DNA of 64,000 nucleotides from Effrenium voratum (GCA_963377175.1 CAUJNA010003737.1:62001-126000); one strand, 5' to 3'. Shown: positions 10,405 to 19,103, counted from the first letter of the stretch. Notes: generated from the letters alone by a model not told the origin. Made by a program: numbers and translations.

Positions 10405-12092
10405 CGGCAGGTGGTGATTTGCAGGGCCACTCCAAGAAGATCAAGCGTGACGCGCAACAGGAATTCGATTCGCATGATAAACCCCTGGATGGACAACCAT
10501 GTTTGGGCGTTGCAAGTGGGACTGCAGAACAGGAACGAGACGCACTCAACACGAAGGCCGACGTTCCTGGTCCAGTTGCTGCAGCAGAATTTGATAATAC
10601 TGATTCATTGCATGAGGATTATTTGTCACTTTCAAAGTTCAAGGGCAGAGATCTTGCACACATTTTGTTTGTTGAGATTTTTGCCGGATCTGCAAGGCTT
10701 TCAAAGGTTGTCAGAGACGCGCACATGAGGGTGTTGCCGGTGGACCACTCTACAGAGCGTGCACATGGTATACATATTGCAGCTTTTGATTTGGCGGACA
10801 AACGGCAAGTGGATCGTTTGCTGGAACTCTTGGAGCAGGAGAAAGACAACTTGGTTTGGATTCATTTCGCCCCGGCTTGCGGAACAGCTTCCAGAGCAAG
10901 AGAAAGACCTCTCCCAAAGCTGGAAGCCCAGGGCTTTAGAGTTGCAAAGCCTTTACGGAGTTTGCAACATCCTGAAGGCGTGCCTGGCCTCAAAGGCACC
11001 GACAAGCAGAGAGTCGAGGCTGCGAACTTGGTGTACTTTTACACTGCAGTGATTGTGCGTTGGGCAGTCGAGCGGTGTATTGCTTGCTCCGTTGAGAACC
11101 CGCAGAACTCTTTGTTTTGGTTTGTTCCATGCATTCGTAAGCTGCTTTCAGACATTCCTGGATACGACTGTTGCTTTGACAATTGCTGCCATGGTGGAAG
11201 CCGTAAGAAGACCACAAGATGGTGGTCCACACGTGATTGGTTTCAACCTTTGGCTGTATTTTGCGATGACGGTCATCCCCATGCGCCGTGGAAGCCTACT
11301 GCTATACAGGGAAAACTGGTATACCCGACTGCCGAGGAAGCAGCGTATCCCATTCTCTTGTGTCAGAGGCTCGCAGGAATTGTAAAAGCAAAGCTCTTAG
11401 AATTTGGTGCCGTTGATGTGCAATCCCTCCTCGAGCAGCAAGCCGTATCTGAACAAACTATGCATCGTTTTGTTTTGGACCTCTTGCCAAGGGGGCGCAA
11501 GTACAAGCCGCTCGTTTCCGAGTACGGCTCCTACCAGACCGCAGTTCACTTCATGGATGAAGATTTTCAGGCAGACGCTCCGTCTTGGAATTTCCCAGCG
11601 GGAGCAAAAGCAGTAAGTCGGCGAGCAGTTAAATGGGGTGATGTGCGGGCCGACGTGTCTGTCAAGACAAGCTTGAGGATCCAGAACCAGCTTCAGCAGA
11701 TGCATGAAGAGGACAGAGTCGAAGTGCAGCATGTGGGTATTCCTCGTGACCCTTTGGATTTCGCGGCTCAAGCAGTGCAAACTGGGCACCCCCGATCTTT
11801 CGCAGTGCATCTACCACAGGAAGTGGTGAGCGTCCTCGAAGAGAACATCTCGGGTGCGGATTTTACACTTGCAAAAAAGAGAGTTGCGTATCTGTGCAAG
11901 TGGACGCGACGAGCAAAGCATTTGGGTCCAGCCGAACAAGAGTTCAAGCAGTCCCTGCCGGAGCACCAAAGACACTTGTTGAAAAGCAAAAGGCTCCTGG
12001 TTTTTCAAGAAATGCTTGATGAACTGGGCTACCCCGACAAGCACCTCGTTCGAGATCTTGCTGCTGGTTTCCCGCTTTCAGGTTGGTTGTAG
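10401..12092 (+). CDS. Pol N-terminal part: cytosine-methyltransferase-like domain
   Basis: This in-frame continuation after the Gag TGA has no suitable ATG of its own. Numbering from 10401, about residue 90 shows FVEIFAGSARLSKVV (like motif I, SAM binding, of C5 DNA methyltransferases), followed by LPVDHS (motif II-like). WIHFAPACGTASRARE near residue 157 resembles the motif IV Pro-Cys loop, and CSVENPQNSLFW near residue 232 resembles motif VI (ENV). The catalytic Cys would be the one in PACG. Target-recognition sequence is not obvious. The C-terminal 200 residues lead into the RT (DLAAGFPLSGWL) and are cut by an in-frame TAG at 12090-12092. Retroelement-borne methyltransferases are known in DIRS elements and in dinoflagellates; whether this one is active is unknown. 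Confidence 0.7.
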   Translation, partial: LAAGGDLQGHSKKIKRDAQQEFDSHDKPLDGQPCLGVASGTAEQERDALNTKADVPGPVAAAEFDNTDSLHEDYLSLSKFKGRDLAHILFVEIFAGSARLSKVVRDAHMRVLPVDHSTERAHGIHIAAFDLADKRQVDRLLELLEQEKDNLVWIHFAPACGTASRARERPLPKLEAQGFRVAKPLRSLQHPEGVPGLKGTDKQRVEAANLVYFYTAVIVRWAVERCIACSVENPQNSLFWFVPCIRKLLSDIPGYDCCFDNCCHGGSRKKTTRWWSTRDWFQPLAVFCDDGHPHAPWKPTAIQGKLVYPTAEEAAYPILLCQRLAGIVKAKLLEFGAVDVQSLLEQQAVSEQTMHRFVLDLLPRGRKYKPLVSEYGSYQTAVHFMDEDFQADAPSWNFPAGAKAVSRRAVKWGDVRADVSVKTSLRIQNQLQQMHEEDRVEVQHVGIPRDPLDFAAQAVQTGHPRSFAVHLPQEVVSVLEENISGADFTLAKKRVAYLCKWTRRAKHLGPAEQEFKQSLPEHQRHLLKSKRLLVFQEMLDELGYPDKHLVRDLAAGFPLSGWL

Positions 12093-13724
12093 CAGACTGG
12101 AGTCTTTCCGCGCTCGGTGAAACGGCCACAGTACAGTGTGGAGTCGCTCAAAGTATTGGCTAAAGGCTTGAATGCAAGCATACTGTCACAACTCGAGAAT
12201 GCGGACGACACTGATGAGACCAACCAGCAAGCGTGGAAACAGACCTTGGATGAGATCCAGAAAGGATACGTTTGGGTGGATGACAGTGCTGACCCTTGCA
12301 GACATGCTCTGGCCAAGCGCTTCGGATTGAACCAGAAGAGCAAGGTGAGGGTCATAGACGACTGCACTATCGGAGGGCTCAACAAAACGATTGGTGTTGT
12401 AGAAAAATACAGGATACACGCCATGGACGAGATCTCTGCTTATCTTGCTTGGGCTCTGACGCGCTGCGAGTTTTCGGACGTGCCTTCTTTCAACTTGTTG
12501 GGCAGAACTTTTGATTTGAAGGCGGCGTACAAACAGTTCGGAATCAGCTCGAAAGACAGAGACCTTTTGAGGATTGCAGTGCGGGACACCAACCAAGGCC
12601 TGGTCAGGTATCTGGGCGTGAACTCTTTGCCTTTCGGAGCTGTGGGCTCAGTGGGTGGCTTCTTGAGGATCAGCCTGGCGGTGTGGTTCCTGGGTCTGGT
12701 TGGGTTGCGCCTGGCTTGGTGTGCATACTTTGATGATTACACAGTTTTCGCAAAGCAGTGCATGGCATCCAACGCCAAAGCAGCAGCTGAAGGATTATTT
12801 CAACTCTTAGGGCTCGAGTTTGCAACGGACGGGACGAAAGCGTGTGAGTTTTCGCAAGTCTTCCGCACTCTCGGGGTCGAGATCGATTTGAGTCGATTTG
12901 CTGCGGGTGAAGTTTTTCTTGGGCATACCCAAGAAAGGAGACGAGAACTGCAGGAAGTGCTCGAGGAAATCTTGAGTTGTGGCTTTGTAGGTTCAAAGCA
13001 ATCTGAATCTTTGCGCGGTCGTTTGCACTGGTTCGAGAGTTTTGCTTTTGGGAGGATTGCAAATCAGGCCATCAAAGTTCTGGGTGAGCTCGCTCTGAAA
13101 GAGAACAGGAGGAACGTTCTATCAGACCACGAGAAACGCGCCTTGAGTTTCCTTCTTCAGCGAGTCGCTAACGCGTCCCCTTTGAGACTTTCGCCTACCT
13201 CATTGAATTCATGGACCGTCTTTACGGATGGCGCATGTGAAGGTACGGAAGTCAAAGTGGGCACAGTGGGTGGCGTGTTGTTTGCACCTGGCGGAAGATG
13301 TGAATCTTTCTTTGGAGACGAAGTGCCTCGTGACCTCATGGAGAAATTCTCATCTGTTTCTGCTAACCCCATTTACGAGCTTGAGATTGTTCCAATTCTG
13401 ATAGCATTCGCTCTCTGGAGGAATCGTTTCTCGGGAGCCTCTGTAGTATTCTACATCGACAATGACGCGGCCAGGTCTGCGTGCATTAAAGCGATGGGAG
13501 CTACGGGTCATGCTTCTCTTTTGATGAACAAGATCTCTCTGCTTGAGATGGAATGCCAATGCAAGGCCTGGTACGCCAGAGTACCCACTAGTTCAAACAT
13601 CGCAGATCGACCCAGCAGGCTTTGCTTCGATCAAGTCGTCGCATTGGGAGCTGGGAAGATTGAAGTCCAATGGACTGAAGTGGCTGAGGCTTTGGGAGTC
13701 GGAAGCGTGGGTCTTTTTCCCTAA
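12093..13724 (+). CDS. Pol C-terminal part: reverse transcriptase and RNase H
   Basis: The frame is the same as the methyltransferase part, with only the TAG at 12090-12092 between them; the first ATG-like start is at 12117 but sequence similarity probably begins before it. Reverse transcriptase: FDLKAAYKQF (motif A, around residue 132 from 12117), SLPFGAVGSVGGFLR (motif B region) and CAYFDDYTVF (motif C, YxDD, around 204). RNase H: FTDGACEG (around 368), Glu in IYELEIVPIL, VFYIDNDAARSA and SSNIADRPSR. All catalytic carboxylates are visible. It would copy element RNA into the circular DNA that the recombinase integrates. No protease or integrase domain was found, consistent with the YR class. 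Reading is intact to the stop next to repeat B1. Confidence 0.88.
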   Translation, partial: QTGVFPRSVKRPQYSVESLKVLAKGLNASILSQLENADDTDETNQQAWKQTLDEIQKGYVWVDDSADPCRHALAKRFGLNQKSKVRVIDDCTIGGLNKTIGVVEKYRIHAMDEISAYLAWALTRCEFSDVPSFNLLGRTFDLKAAYKQFGISSKDRDLLRIAVRDTNQGLVRYLGVNSLPFGAVGSVGGFLRISLAVWFLGLVGLRLAWCAYFDDYTVFAKQCMASNAKAAAEGLFQLLGLEFATDGTKACEFSQVFRTLGVEIDLSRFAAGEVFLGHTQERRRELQEVLEEILSCGFVGSKQSESLRGRLHWFESFAFGRIANQAIKVLGELALKENRRNVLSDHEKRALSFLLQRVANASPLRLSPTSLNSWTVFTDGACEGTEVKVGTVGGVLFAPGGRCESFFGDEVPRDLMEKFSSVSANPIYELEIVPILIAFALWRNRFSGASVVFYIDNDAARSACIKAMGATGHASLLMNKISLLEMECQCKAWYARVPTSSNIADRPSRLCFDQVVALGAGKIEVQWTEVAEALGVGSVGLFP

Positions 13725-13730
13725 ATGGGG

Positions 13731-13970
13731 GAGAATGCGGGACCTACGCAGGTGACGCCCCATTGCGCTGTAAAACAGAGTGTCACAGCACGCCATCTTC
13801 AGTTGTCAATTTATTTGAACTTTTCCAGGAAGTATATTTGGGTGTTTCGATATATTGATATCGATATGTTTGACCCAAGATACTTTTTCTATACACGACG
13901 TTTTATAGTTTGGCTCAAACCTTTTCTGAAAGGTTTTGGCCGGACCGTGTTTCCAACCAAATTAAATAAG
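13731..13970 (+). repeat. Split direct repeat B1
   Basis: B1 begins with GAGAATGCGGGACCT a few bases after the RT/RNase H stop and ends in ATTAAATAAG, directly abutting A2. It contains a CGATATATTGATATCG-type palindrome (about 13848-13866) and AAACCTTTTCTGAAAGGTTTT. Compared with B2 it has about 20 extra bases after GGGACCT. Confidence 0.88.
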
Positions 13971-14022
13971 TGGACAACTCCCAATTTATTGGGATGATCA
14001 CCTTATTTAATAAGTTGGAAAC
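13949..14022 (+). promoter_or_regulatory. Candidate recombinase site at the B1-A2 junction
   Basis: An imperfect inverted repeat of about 21 bp flanks the junction: GTTTCCAACCAAATTAAATAAG at 13949-13970 (here in two parts, GTTTCCAAC and TTAAATAAG) and CTTATTTAATAAG plus TTGGAAAC at 14002-14022. The 31 bases between hold the exchange point and another small inverted repeat (CCCAAT/ATTGGG). Tyrosine recombinases usually bind inverted arms around the crossover, so this is a plausible binding site; it is inferred from symmetry alone. Confidence 0.5.
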
Positions 14023-14181
14023 AACTTTGTTTTGAACAAAGTTAGGGGAGGTCATGCATTTGTCATGTGTCGTTTGACATGTCATTTGATGACTTTATTT
14101 GATCCGCTATTTGGGATCAAGTCAAGTGGTGGGTGGGTGGGGCGCCTTTGCCATTTCGTATCAGCGGAATATTTGAGATTG
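13970..14181 (+). repeat. Split direct repeat A2
   Basis: A2 matches A1 (6007-6218) across its length by eye. The B1-A2 junction (AAATAAG then TGGACAAC) shares one G between the two repeats, exactly as expected if it records the junction of a circle whose ends are the two element termini. Confidence 0.9.
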
Positions 14182-14270
14182 CCCACCCCGTTTGCACTCC
14201 CACCCTCAAATTTTCCGTATGGATCCCCATTCCGACGGTATGGGGGCTGAGAGAAGCCTAACCCTGAGCC

Positions 14271-14491
14271 GAGAATGCGGGACCTGCGCTGTAAAACAGA
14301 GTGTCACAGCACGCCATCTTCAGTTGTCAATTTATTTGAACTTTTCCAGGAAGTATATTTGGGTGTTTCGATATATTGATATCGATATGTTTGACCCAAG
14401 ATACTTTTTCTATACACGACGTTTTATAGTTTGGCTCAAACCTTTTCTGAAAGGTTTTGGCCGGACCGTGTTTCCAACCAAATTAAATAAG
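14271..14491 (+). repeat. Split direct repeat B2, right terminus
   Basis: B2 repeats B1 from GAGAATGCGGGACCT to ATTAAATAAG with about 20 bp deleted near its start. The final G (14491) can equally be assigned to the host. The 89 bp between A2 and B2 (14182-14270) is unique in the window. Confidence 0.87.
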
Positions 14492-14922
14492 ACTTGTCGA
14501 TCCTGGTTGTATGATCAAGTCAATCTTGACAGGGACTGTTTCATCATCACTGTCGTGAGAATCCGACTTGCTGACCACTACCATTGGGTCCCTGTTGTGT
14601 GGGACCTACAAGGTGGTTACCTAAATGCATCCTCTTGTGACCAGTCACCGGACACCGCGCAACATATCCATGCCGTTACAGATGTTCTGACTACTGCTAC
14701 CGGACTCCAGCCAGGTACAGAGAGCACCGCGCTAGACAGGTGCCGGCACCTGCATTTCCGGGAGCTTGTGGTGCCAAAGCGATTGCTTGGTTGTGGCTTG
14801 CAATAGGCCCGACTGACAGACATCGTGTTATGGGACACGATTCTTTCAGAATGCAATTTGCTCTTAGCCTTCATTCAAATCCTGTTGTACGTCAATTGCA
14901 TTACCTCGCAGGCGGCCAGTAA
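14492..14922 (+). pseudogene. Host ORF, right half, after the YR insertion
   Basis: From 14492 the frame that was interrupted at 6006 resumes with RSWLYDQVNLDRDCFIIT, then HYHWVPVVWDLQGG and continues to a stop at 14806. A second frame (14740-14922) continues with CGAKAIAWLWLAIG and GHDSFRMQFALSLHS, so a frameshift near 14745 is likely. The HWVPVVW segment and a later CGAKAIAWL segment resemble elements of papain-fold peptidases, but order and spacing do not allow a firm call. It is probably a product of the same decayed element as 1862-5108. Confidence 0.45.
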
Positions 14923-15149
14923 AATCCAGACATTTCAGTGATCAAATTGTGCCTGAAGACGACCAAGTCCGATGCAAATGACTGGGATCTTGCAGACTCG
15001 GCCCTTGACACAGTGGGCATGATACACACTGACTTGGGCTCGATGTTGGCCGTGTGGAGTCACCCATGGTTGGCAGCTCTCCCATGCTTCTGCTCAGAGT
15101 TCCGTGTAGTATCGGCCCCGCCGGTCTCACTCCAATGGCTAGGAACACC

Positions 15150-16170
15150 ATCCTCTTTGCCGTGCTGCTCTGTGAATGTTGGGGGGAATCGTGCCTCGCT
15201 CGGTCTCACGGTCCCTTCCTGCCGCTCTGTCAACCCCATACCCTAACCGCACTGTCCCTTTGTGACCCAGGAAAAGGATTTCTTGCTCTGGAGGTTCCTT
15301 TACGCATGTGCAACCTGGACATTGGCGACGGGGCAGCCGCCTCCTGCCCATTGCCTTGCACTCCAAACCGTAGTGATTTGCAGCTCGCCAATGTCTTTGC
15401 GATAGGACCCGGACCGTGTCAGGCCCCTGCAAGGCCTGGGCTCTTAGGGCATCGTGCATTTGCGAGACCACCAAATGGCCGGACAGTCTCCAGCTGCAGC
15501 GGGACTCCAGCCTACTATTACCCCGAAGCAGCAACTTCCGGGCGGGCCTTTGTGCCGGACAATTTGGTTGCTGGGGCGGCAGATCTGTGAGTCCTGTGTT
15601 CCGATCTGTCTTGCGGCCCCTCTTCTGTCAATTGTCGTGCACCCCAAACCCTAACCATTTGGTAGGCAATGGTTGTGCTAGGCAAGTGCTCCTTGGATGC
15701 TTGGGGGAAGGGCCGTGTTGTATCGTGCCGCGCTCGGTCTCACGTCCCTCCATGCCACTTCGCTACTGCCTTGCCCTCACTGCACTGTCCCTAGCAACGC
15801 GGAAGTGTGGCCATTGGTGGTCTAGGAAATGGATGTGTCTTGCTTCGTAGGTTCCTTTCCTATATGTGCTAATGTACTGGACTTCGGTGGTGGGACAAAG
15901 GTGTCGCCTCCTGCCTATTGCCCTGCACTCCAAGCCCTATCGATTTTGGCTGATATCCAACGTTTATCGATTGGACCTGCTGGCCAAACATTCCAGGCTG
16001 TTGCAGGACCACAGCCTACCATTACCCCCAAAACCGCAACACCCCGATGGGCATTCGTGCCGGACTCGTTGATTGCTGGGGCGGAAGGCCCGTGTAGTCC
16101 TGTGCCATGCACGGCTTGCGGTCCCTCTCCTGCCAATTGTCTTGCACCCCAAACCCTAACCATTTGGTCT
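15150..16170 (+). repeat. Two diverged tandem ~510-bp units in an element 3' region
   Basis: Matching landmarks occur in the same order in both halves: GCTCGGTCTCACG (15200; 15740), CACTGTCCCT (15250; 15785), CCTCCTGCC..TTGC (15340; 15908), CCAGCCTACTATTACC against CAGCCTACCATTACC (15510; 16012), TTGCTGGGGCGG (15570; 16072) and CACCCCAAACCCTAACCATTTGG (15640; 16146; given in part). Spacing between equivalent landmarks is about 505-560 bp. No coding potential was trusted here. It lies between the host ORF and the A9 tail at 17082, so it is probably 3' UTR of the host LINE-like element. Confidence 0.55.
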
Positions 16171-16509
16171 TGCCAGTTGTTGAGCTATGGGAGCTTGGAC
16201 AATGTGCCTGGCAGGCCGGCTATGTCGCTCTTCACTAGGGCTCATGGTCCGGTAACTGCTGTCCTGCTGTCCTTTGTGTGTCCTGCCCATTCCAGGCAGT
16301 GGCCTACTGCCCGCAGAGGCTCTGTCTGGCCGTTGGGCACCTCATCAGGGAATGGCCTGCCCCAGCGCACAGACACCCCACCGGCCGGCTACACTGCTCC
16401 CTGCGGTGCTGCCGGTGGACCATGTGGTCTGAGCCCCACTCAGCCCATGGTCCACACCCTTTTTGCCGTGTGGCCCTTGCAGTTGGCCCGCTTGTGGTGC
16501 TGACCGATG

Positions 16510-17082
16510 TGTGAGCAGCTGCTGGGCTAACCCGCTGGCTCGCAAAGCCGCGCAGTTACCCTTGCGGCTACAGGTGATGCCTGTGAGCCGGCTAATTCAT
16601 GCACGCTTTTTGCCTGTCGCCTCGGTGGCATTTTTGCCTTAATTCATGCACTTCCCATGTTAGTGTGTGCGGCCTTCAGCGTTGTCCCAATGCATATGCT
16701 CCTCTGCGTGGCCATGTACGGGGGTTAACGATGCGCAAATGTGCCCCCGGCAGAGTGTAGCGGGGATTATGTGGTCTGTGCCCCGCTCAGCCACATGGTT
16801 TTCAATGCGCGCAGCCGGTGCATATGGTGCCACCTTCCGCGTGTAAATTATTTTTACATGATCTTGTGGTGCTGGCGAAATCCTTTTTCTGTTCTCGGTT
16901 TGTTGGTTCGCTGTTCTCTTTGGCTGTCGGTTGTTTGGTTCCTTCGTTGGCTGTTGTGTCTCTTTTGCCGGTATCTTTCAGTGATGTCTCACCTTGCGTT
17001 TCACACCTCGTCTCTCTGTACCTTTACTTGGTTTTCACGACCGATGGCAATTGCCTCAAGGCGTGCGGGTGACAAAAAAAAA
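16510..17082 (+). mobile_element. 3' end of the left LINE-like element, A9 tail
   Basis: Non-coding, locally pyrimidine-rich sequence ends in nine A residues at 17074-17082. Directly after it begins a segment that matches 43445-43534, so 17082/17083 is the insertion junction of a plus-strand element into a minus-strand gene. This supports treating the decayed ORFs of 1-5108 and 14.5-14.9 kb as parts of one long non-LTR element, but the left end is outside the window. Confidence 0.5.
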
Positions 17083-17580
17083 CACCTGCTCCTCCGTGAG
17101 GTGTGCCGGGTGCCTCGTCATGGCCCCGCCCAGCTCGTTCACCGGCAGCCAGTCCCTGCGCTCGTAGCCCGCGCCGGCGTTCCGCCCGCCGCCTGCCCCG
17201 GATGATCACCGGACGTGGGCCAGGTACTCGTAGTACTTGTCGCGGAAGAAGCCCTTGCCCAGCTTGGTCAGCCGGTGCTCTCCGCCCTGCAGGGAGCGCA
17301 CGAGCTTCTGCCCGTTGCGCAGCAGGATGTAGTCGTTGGGCCCCTCGCGGATGAGGGGCTGGTTGTAGTCGAAGTCCTTGCTGGGAGGCCGCAGGCCCAG
17401 GTGGGAGTAGTAGTGCTGGCCCGCCCGGGTCAGCTGCCCGTCCGCGCGCGAGAGCAGCGCGTAGGCCCCCGGTCCGCGCCGCAAGTTCAGCACGACGGCA
17501 CCATCCGCCCCCGTGCGAGCCCGGGCGCCGCCGTCCGCGGCCTCCGTGATCTGCTGTCGTTGTCTCGCCCAACTTGCCAT
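17083..17580 (-). pseudogene. Fragment of a dispersed virus-like gene, copy 1
   Basis: On the minus strand an ATG at 17580 opens 124 codons (17206-17580) with QPLIREGPNDYILLRNGQ and LTKLGKGFFRDKYYEYLAHV. After a stop the reading continues in other frames with the peptide YERRDWLPVNELGGAMTRH. The last 90 bp (17083-17172) match 43445-43534 almost exactly, where the same peptide continues much further. The gene is therefore a member of a dispersed family and is cut at 17082 by the 3' end of an inserted retroelement. I do not recognise the domain. Its GC-rich codon use and minus orientation match the integrase and fibre genes at 24.7-39 kb, so a common virus- or Polinton-like origin is likely. 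Confidence 0.5.
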
Positions 17581-17619
17581 TCTTTTTTTACGGGGCCAGT
17601 TTTTTTTTTGCTCGGCCGC

Positions 17620-17740
17620 GCATTCTCCCCGGGTATACTTGCCCGTAAAGGCCGGGGAGAATAGCTTTTTTTACACGGTTTTGCGCTGAAAAATGCTATT
17701 ACTGCAGGGTGTACATGTATGTACGGACTGGAGGAATAGC
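17620..17740 (+). repeat. Two 46-nt hairpins with a 29-nt linker
   Basis: Hairpins at 17620-17665 (arms ATTCTCCCCGG and CCGGGGAGAAT) and 17695-17740 (arms near GCTATTACT and GGAATAGC) each measure 46 nt. The linker is tttttttacacggttttgcg followed by ctgaaaaat. The same design recurs as a cleaner array at 24174-24371. Confidence 0.75.
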
Positions 17741-17942
17741 TCGTTTTGCACGATTTTTGCATGGTTTTTGCATGACATGGTTTTGCATGGTGTTGGATGG
17801 TTTTGCTTGGAATCGGCATGTGGTTCACCCCCAAACAGCCCTCCCCCCACAGTTTTTTTCCTGTCAGGCTGCCGTGCATGTGAGGTCATCCTGGCAAAGC
17901 AGCTGCGGGGTCTGGCGCTGGGGGGGCGGGATTTTTTTGGGC

Positions 17943-18113
17943 AGTGCCGAGCAGGCACTTAGGAGTGCCGAGCAGGCACTTAGGAGTGCCGAGCAGGCAC
18001 TGTAGGACGTGCCGAGCAGGCACTTAGGAGTGCCGAACAGGCACTGTAGGACGTGCCGAGCAGGCACAGTGCCGAACAGGCACTTGTAGGTAGATGTGCC
18101 GAGCAGGCACTTA
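17943..18113 (+). repeat. Eight copies of a palindromic GTGCCGAGCAGGCAC unit
   Basis: The 15-bp unit GTGCCGAGCAGGCAC (variant GAACA in the loop) forms a GTGCC/GGCAC hairpin. It recurs eight times with 1-12 bp spacers such as TTAGGA and TGTAGGAC. No gene is present. Confidence 0.85.
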
Positions 18114-18332
18114 GGTACTGGTTCGCCCAACGACCCTTAGTAGACCGCTCATGTGAGTCATCGTCTGGCCCCGGGTTTGGCTTAGTACTGGTCCGCCCAA
18201 CCCGTTCAGGTTTGATACTGGCCCGCCCAACTGGGCCCGATTCTAGCTTGGCAGGAGGCTTCTATGCCAGGCAGGTGCCGAGGCAATGCCAGACAGGTTA
18301 CCTGGTTGGTACTCCCGAAGTGCCGAGCCGTG

Positions 18333-18480
18333 ACCGTATGACTGTATGATCCGTATGATCCGTATGATCCGTATGATCCGTATGATTCGTATGACTCGGC
18401 AAGCCTGGCATTGAAGCCTCAGCCCGAGTCATACGAATCATACGGATCATACGGATCATACGGTCATACGGTCATACGGA
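18333..18480 (+). repeat. Foldback of repeated TATGATCCG, copy 1
   Basis: The left arm has CCGTATGAC and a series of CCGTATGAT units, then ATTCGTATGACTCGG. The right arm has CCGAGTCATACGAAT then ATCATACGG units and GGTCATACGG. The arms are complementary over about 55 bp around a 33-bp centre. A second copy is at 22157-22292, where the centre is inverted in wording (TCGGGCTGAGGCTTCAATGC). Confidence 0.8.
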
Positions 18481-18789
18481 TCTCCCTGGGCCGGGGCAAT
18501 GTTCGGCTGGATGGGCCGGTGCCAGCGTCGAAAAAAAATGTGAAGATTTTGCCAGTTTTTGGGCGCTGCCATCCAACGCCGAAACTAGCTAAGAGTGGCA
18601 GCGGGCCTTTTTTGTTGAGTTTCTGACACCCAGCGGGTTGGGCTTGGTTCACCCAACCCGCTGGGGCTTGATACTGGTTCGCCCAACCCGCTTTTGATAC
18701 TGGTTCGCCCAACTCCGTTTTGATACTGGCTCGCCCAACTGCGCCCGATTTTGCATGTTTTTGGATCTCTTTTTTAGGCAGACCACATC

Positions 18790-19103
18790 CAGCCGAAGGT
18801 TGGGAGAGCTGAGGCAATCCTGGGAAAGGGGGGTGAGACACCTGAGACACCTGAGACACCCACTAAACGTCTCAGACCTGTCTCAGCAATAACAAGACAG
18901 CCAGCCAAAGATTGAGACACCTGAGACACTCCTGTTCGCGGTTTGGTGGATGTCTCAATCTTTGGCTGGCTGTCTTGTTATTGCTGAGACAGGTCTGAGA
19001 CACGTTTGAGACACTTCTGTTCGACGTTTAGTGGGTGTCCAGGTGTCTCAGGTGTCTCACCCCCTGTCTCAGGATTGTCTCAGCTGTCCCAACCTTCAGC
19101 TGG
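18790..19103 (+). repeat. GTCTCA long palindrome 1
   Basis: Left arm: CCAGCCGAAGGTTGGGA, GTGAGACACCTGAGACACC, CCACTAAACG, CAGACCTGTCTCAGCAATAA (in part), CAAGACAGCCAGCCAAAGAT. Right arm: the same blocks in reverse complement. Arms are about 140 bp with small indels and the centre is short. The unit recurs four more times in this region. Confidence 0.85.

Larger units (their letters stand above)
6007..14491 (+). mobile_element. Tyrosine-recombinase (DIRS/PAT-like) retroelement with split direct repeats
   Basis: The element has the arrangement A1 (6007-6218), recombinase ORF, Gag-like ORF, methyltransferase-RT-RNase H ORF, B1 (13731-13970), A2 (13970-14181), an 89-bp spacer, and B2 (14271-14491). 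A1 equals A2, and B1 equals B2 apart from about 20 bp missing in B2. This is the split-direct-repeat architecture known from PAT and Ngaro elements, in which B1-A2 templates the junction of a circular DNA intermediate. There is no integrase, no LTR and no target-site duplication. ORFs are long and mostly intact, so insertion was fairly recent. Unlike described PAT/DIRS elements the recombinase is encoded first rather than last. It sits inside a decayed host ORF. Confidence 0.88.
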
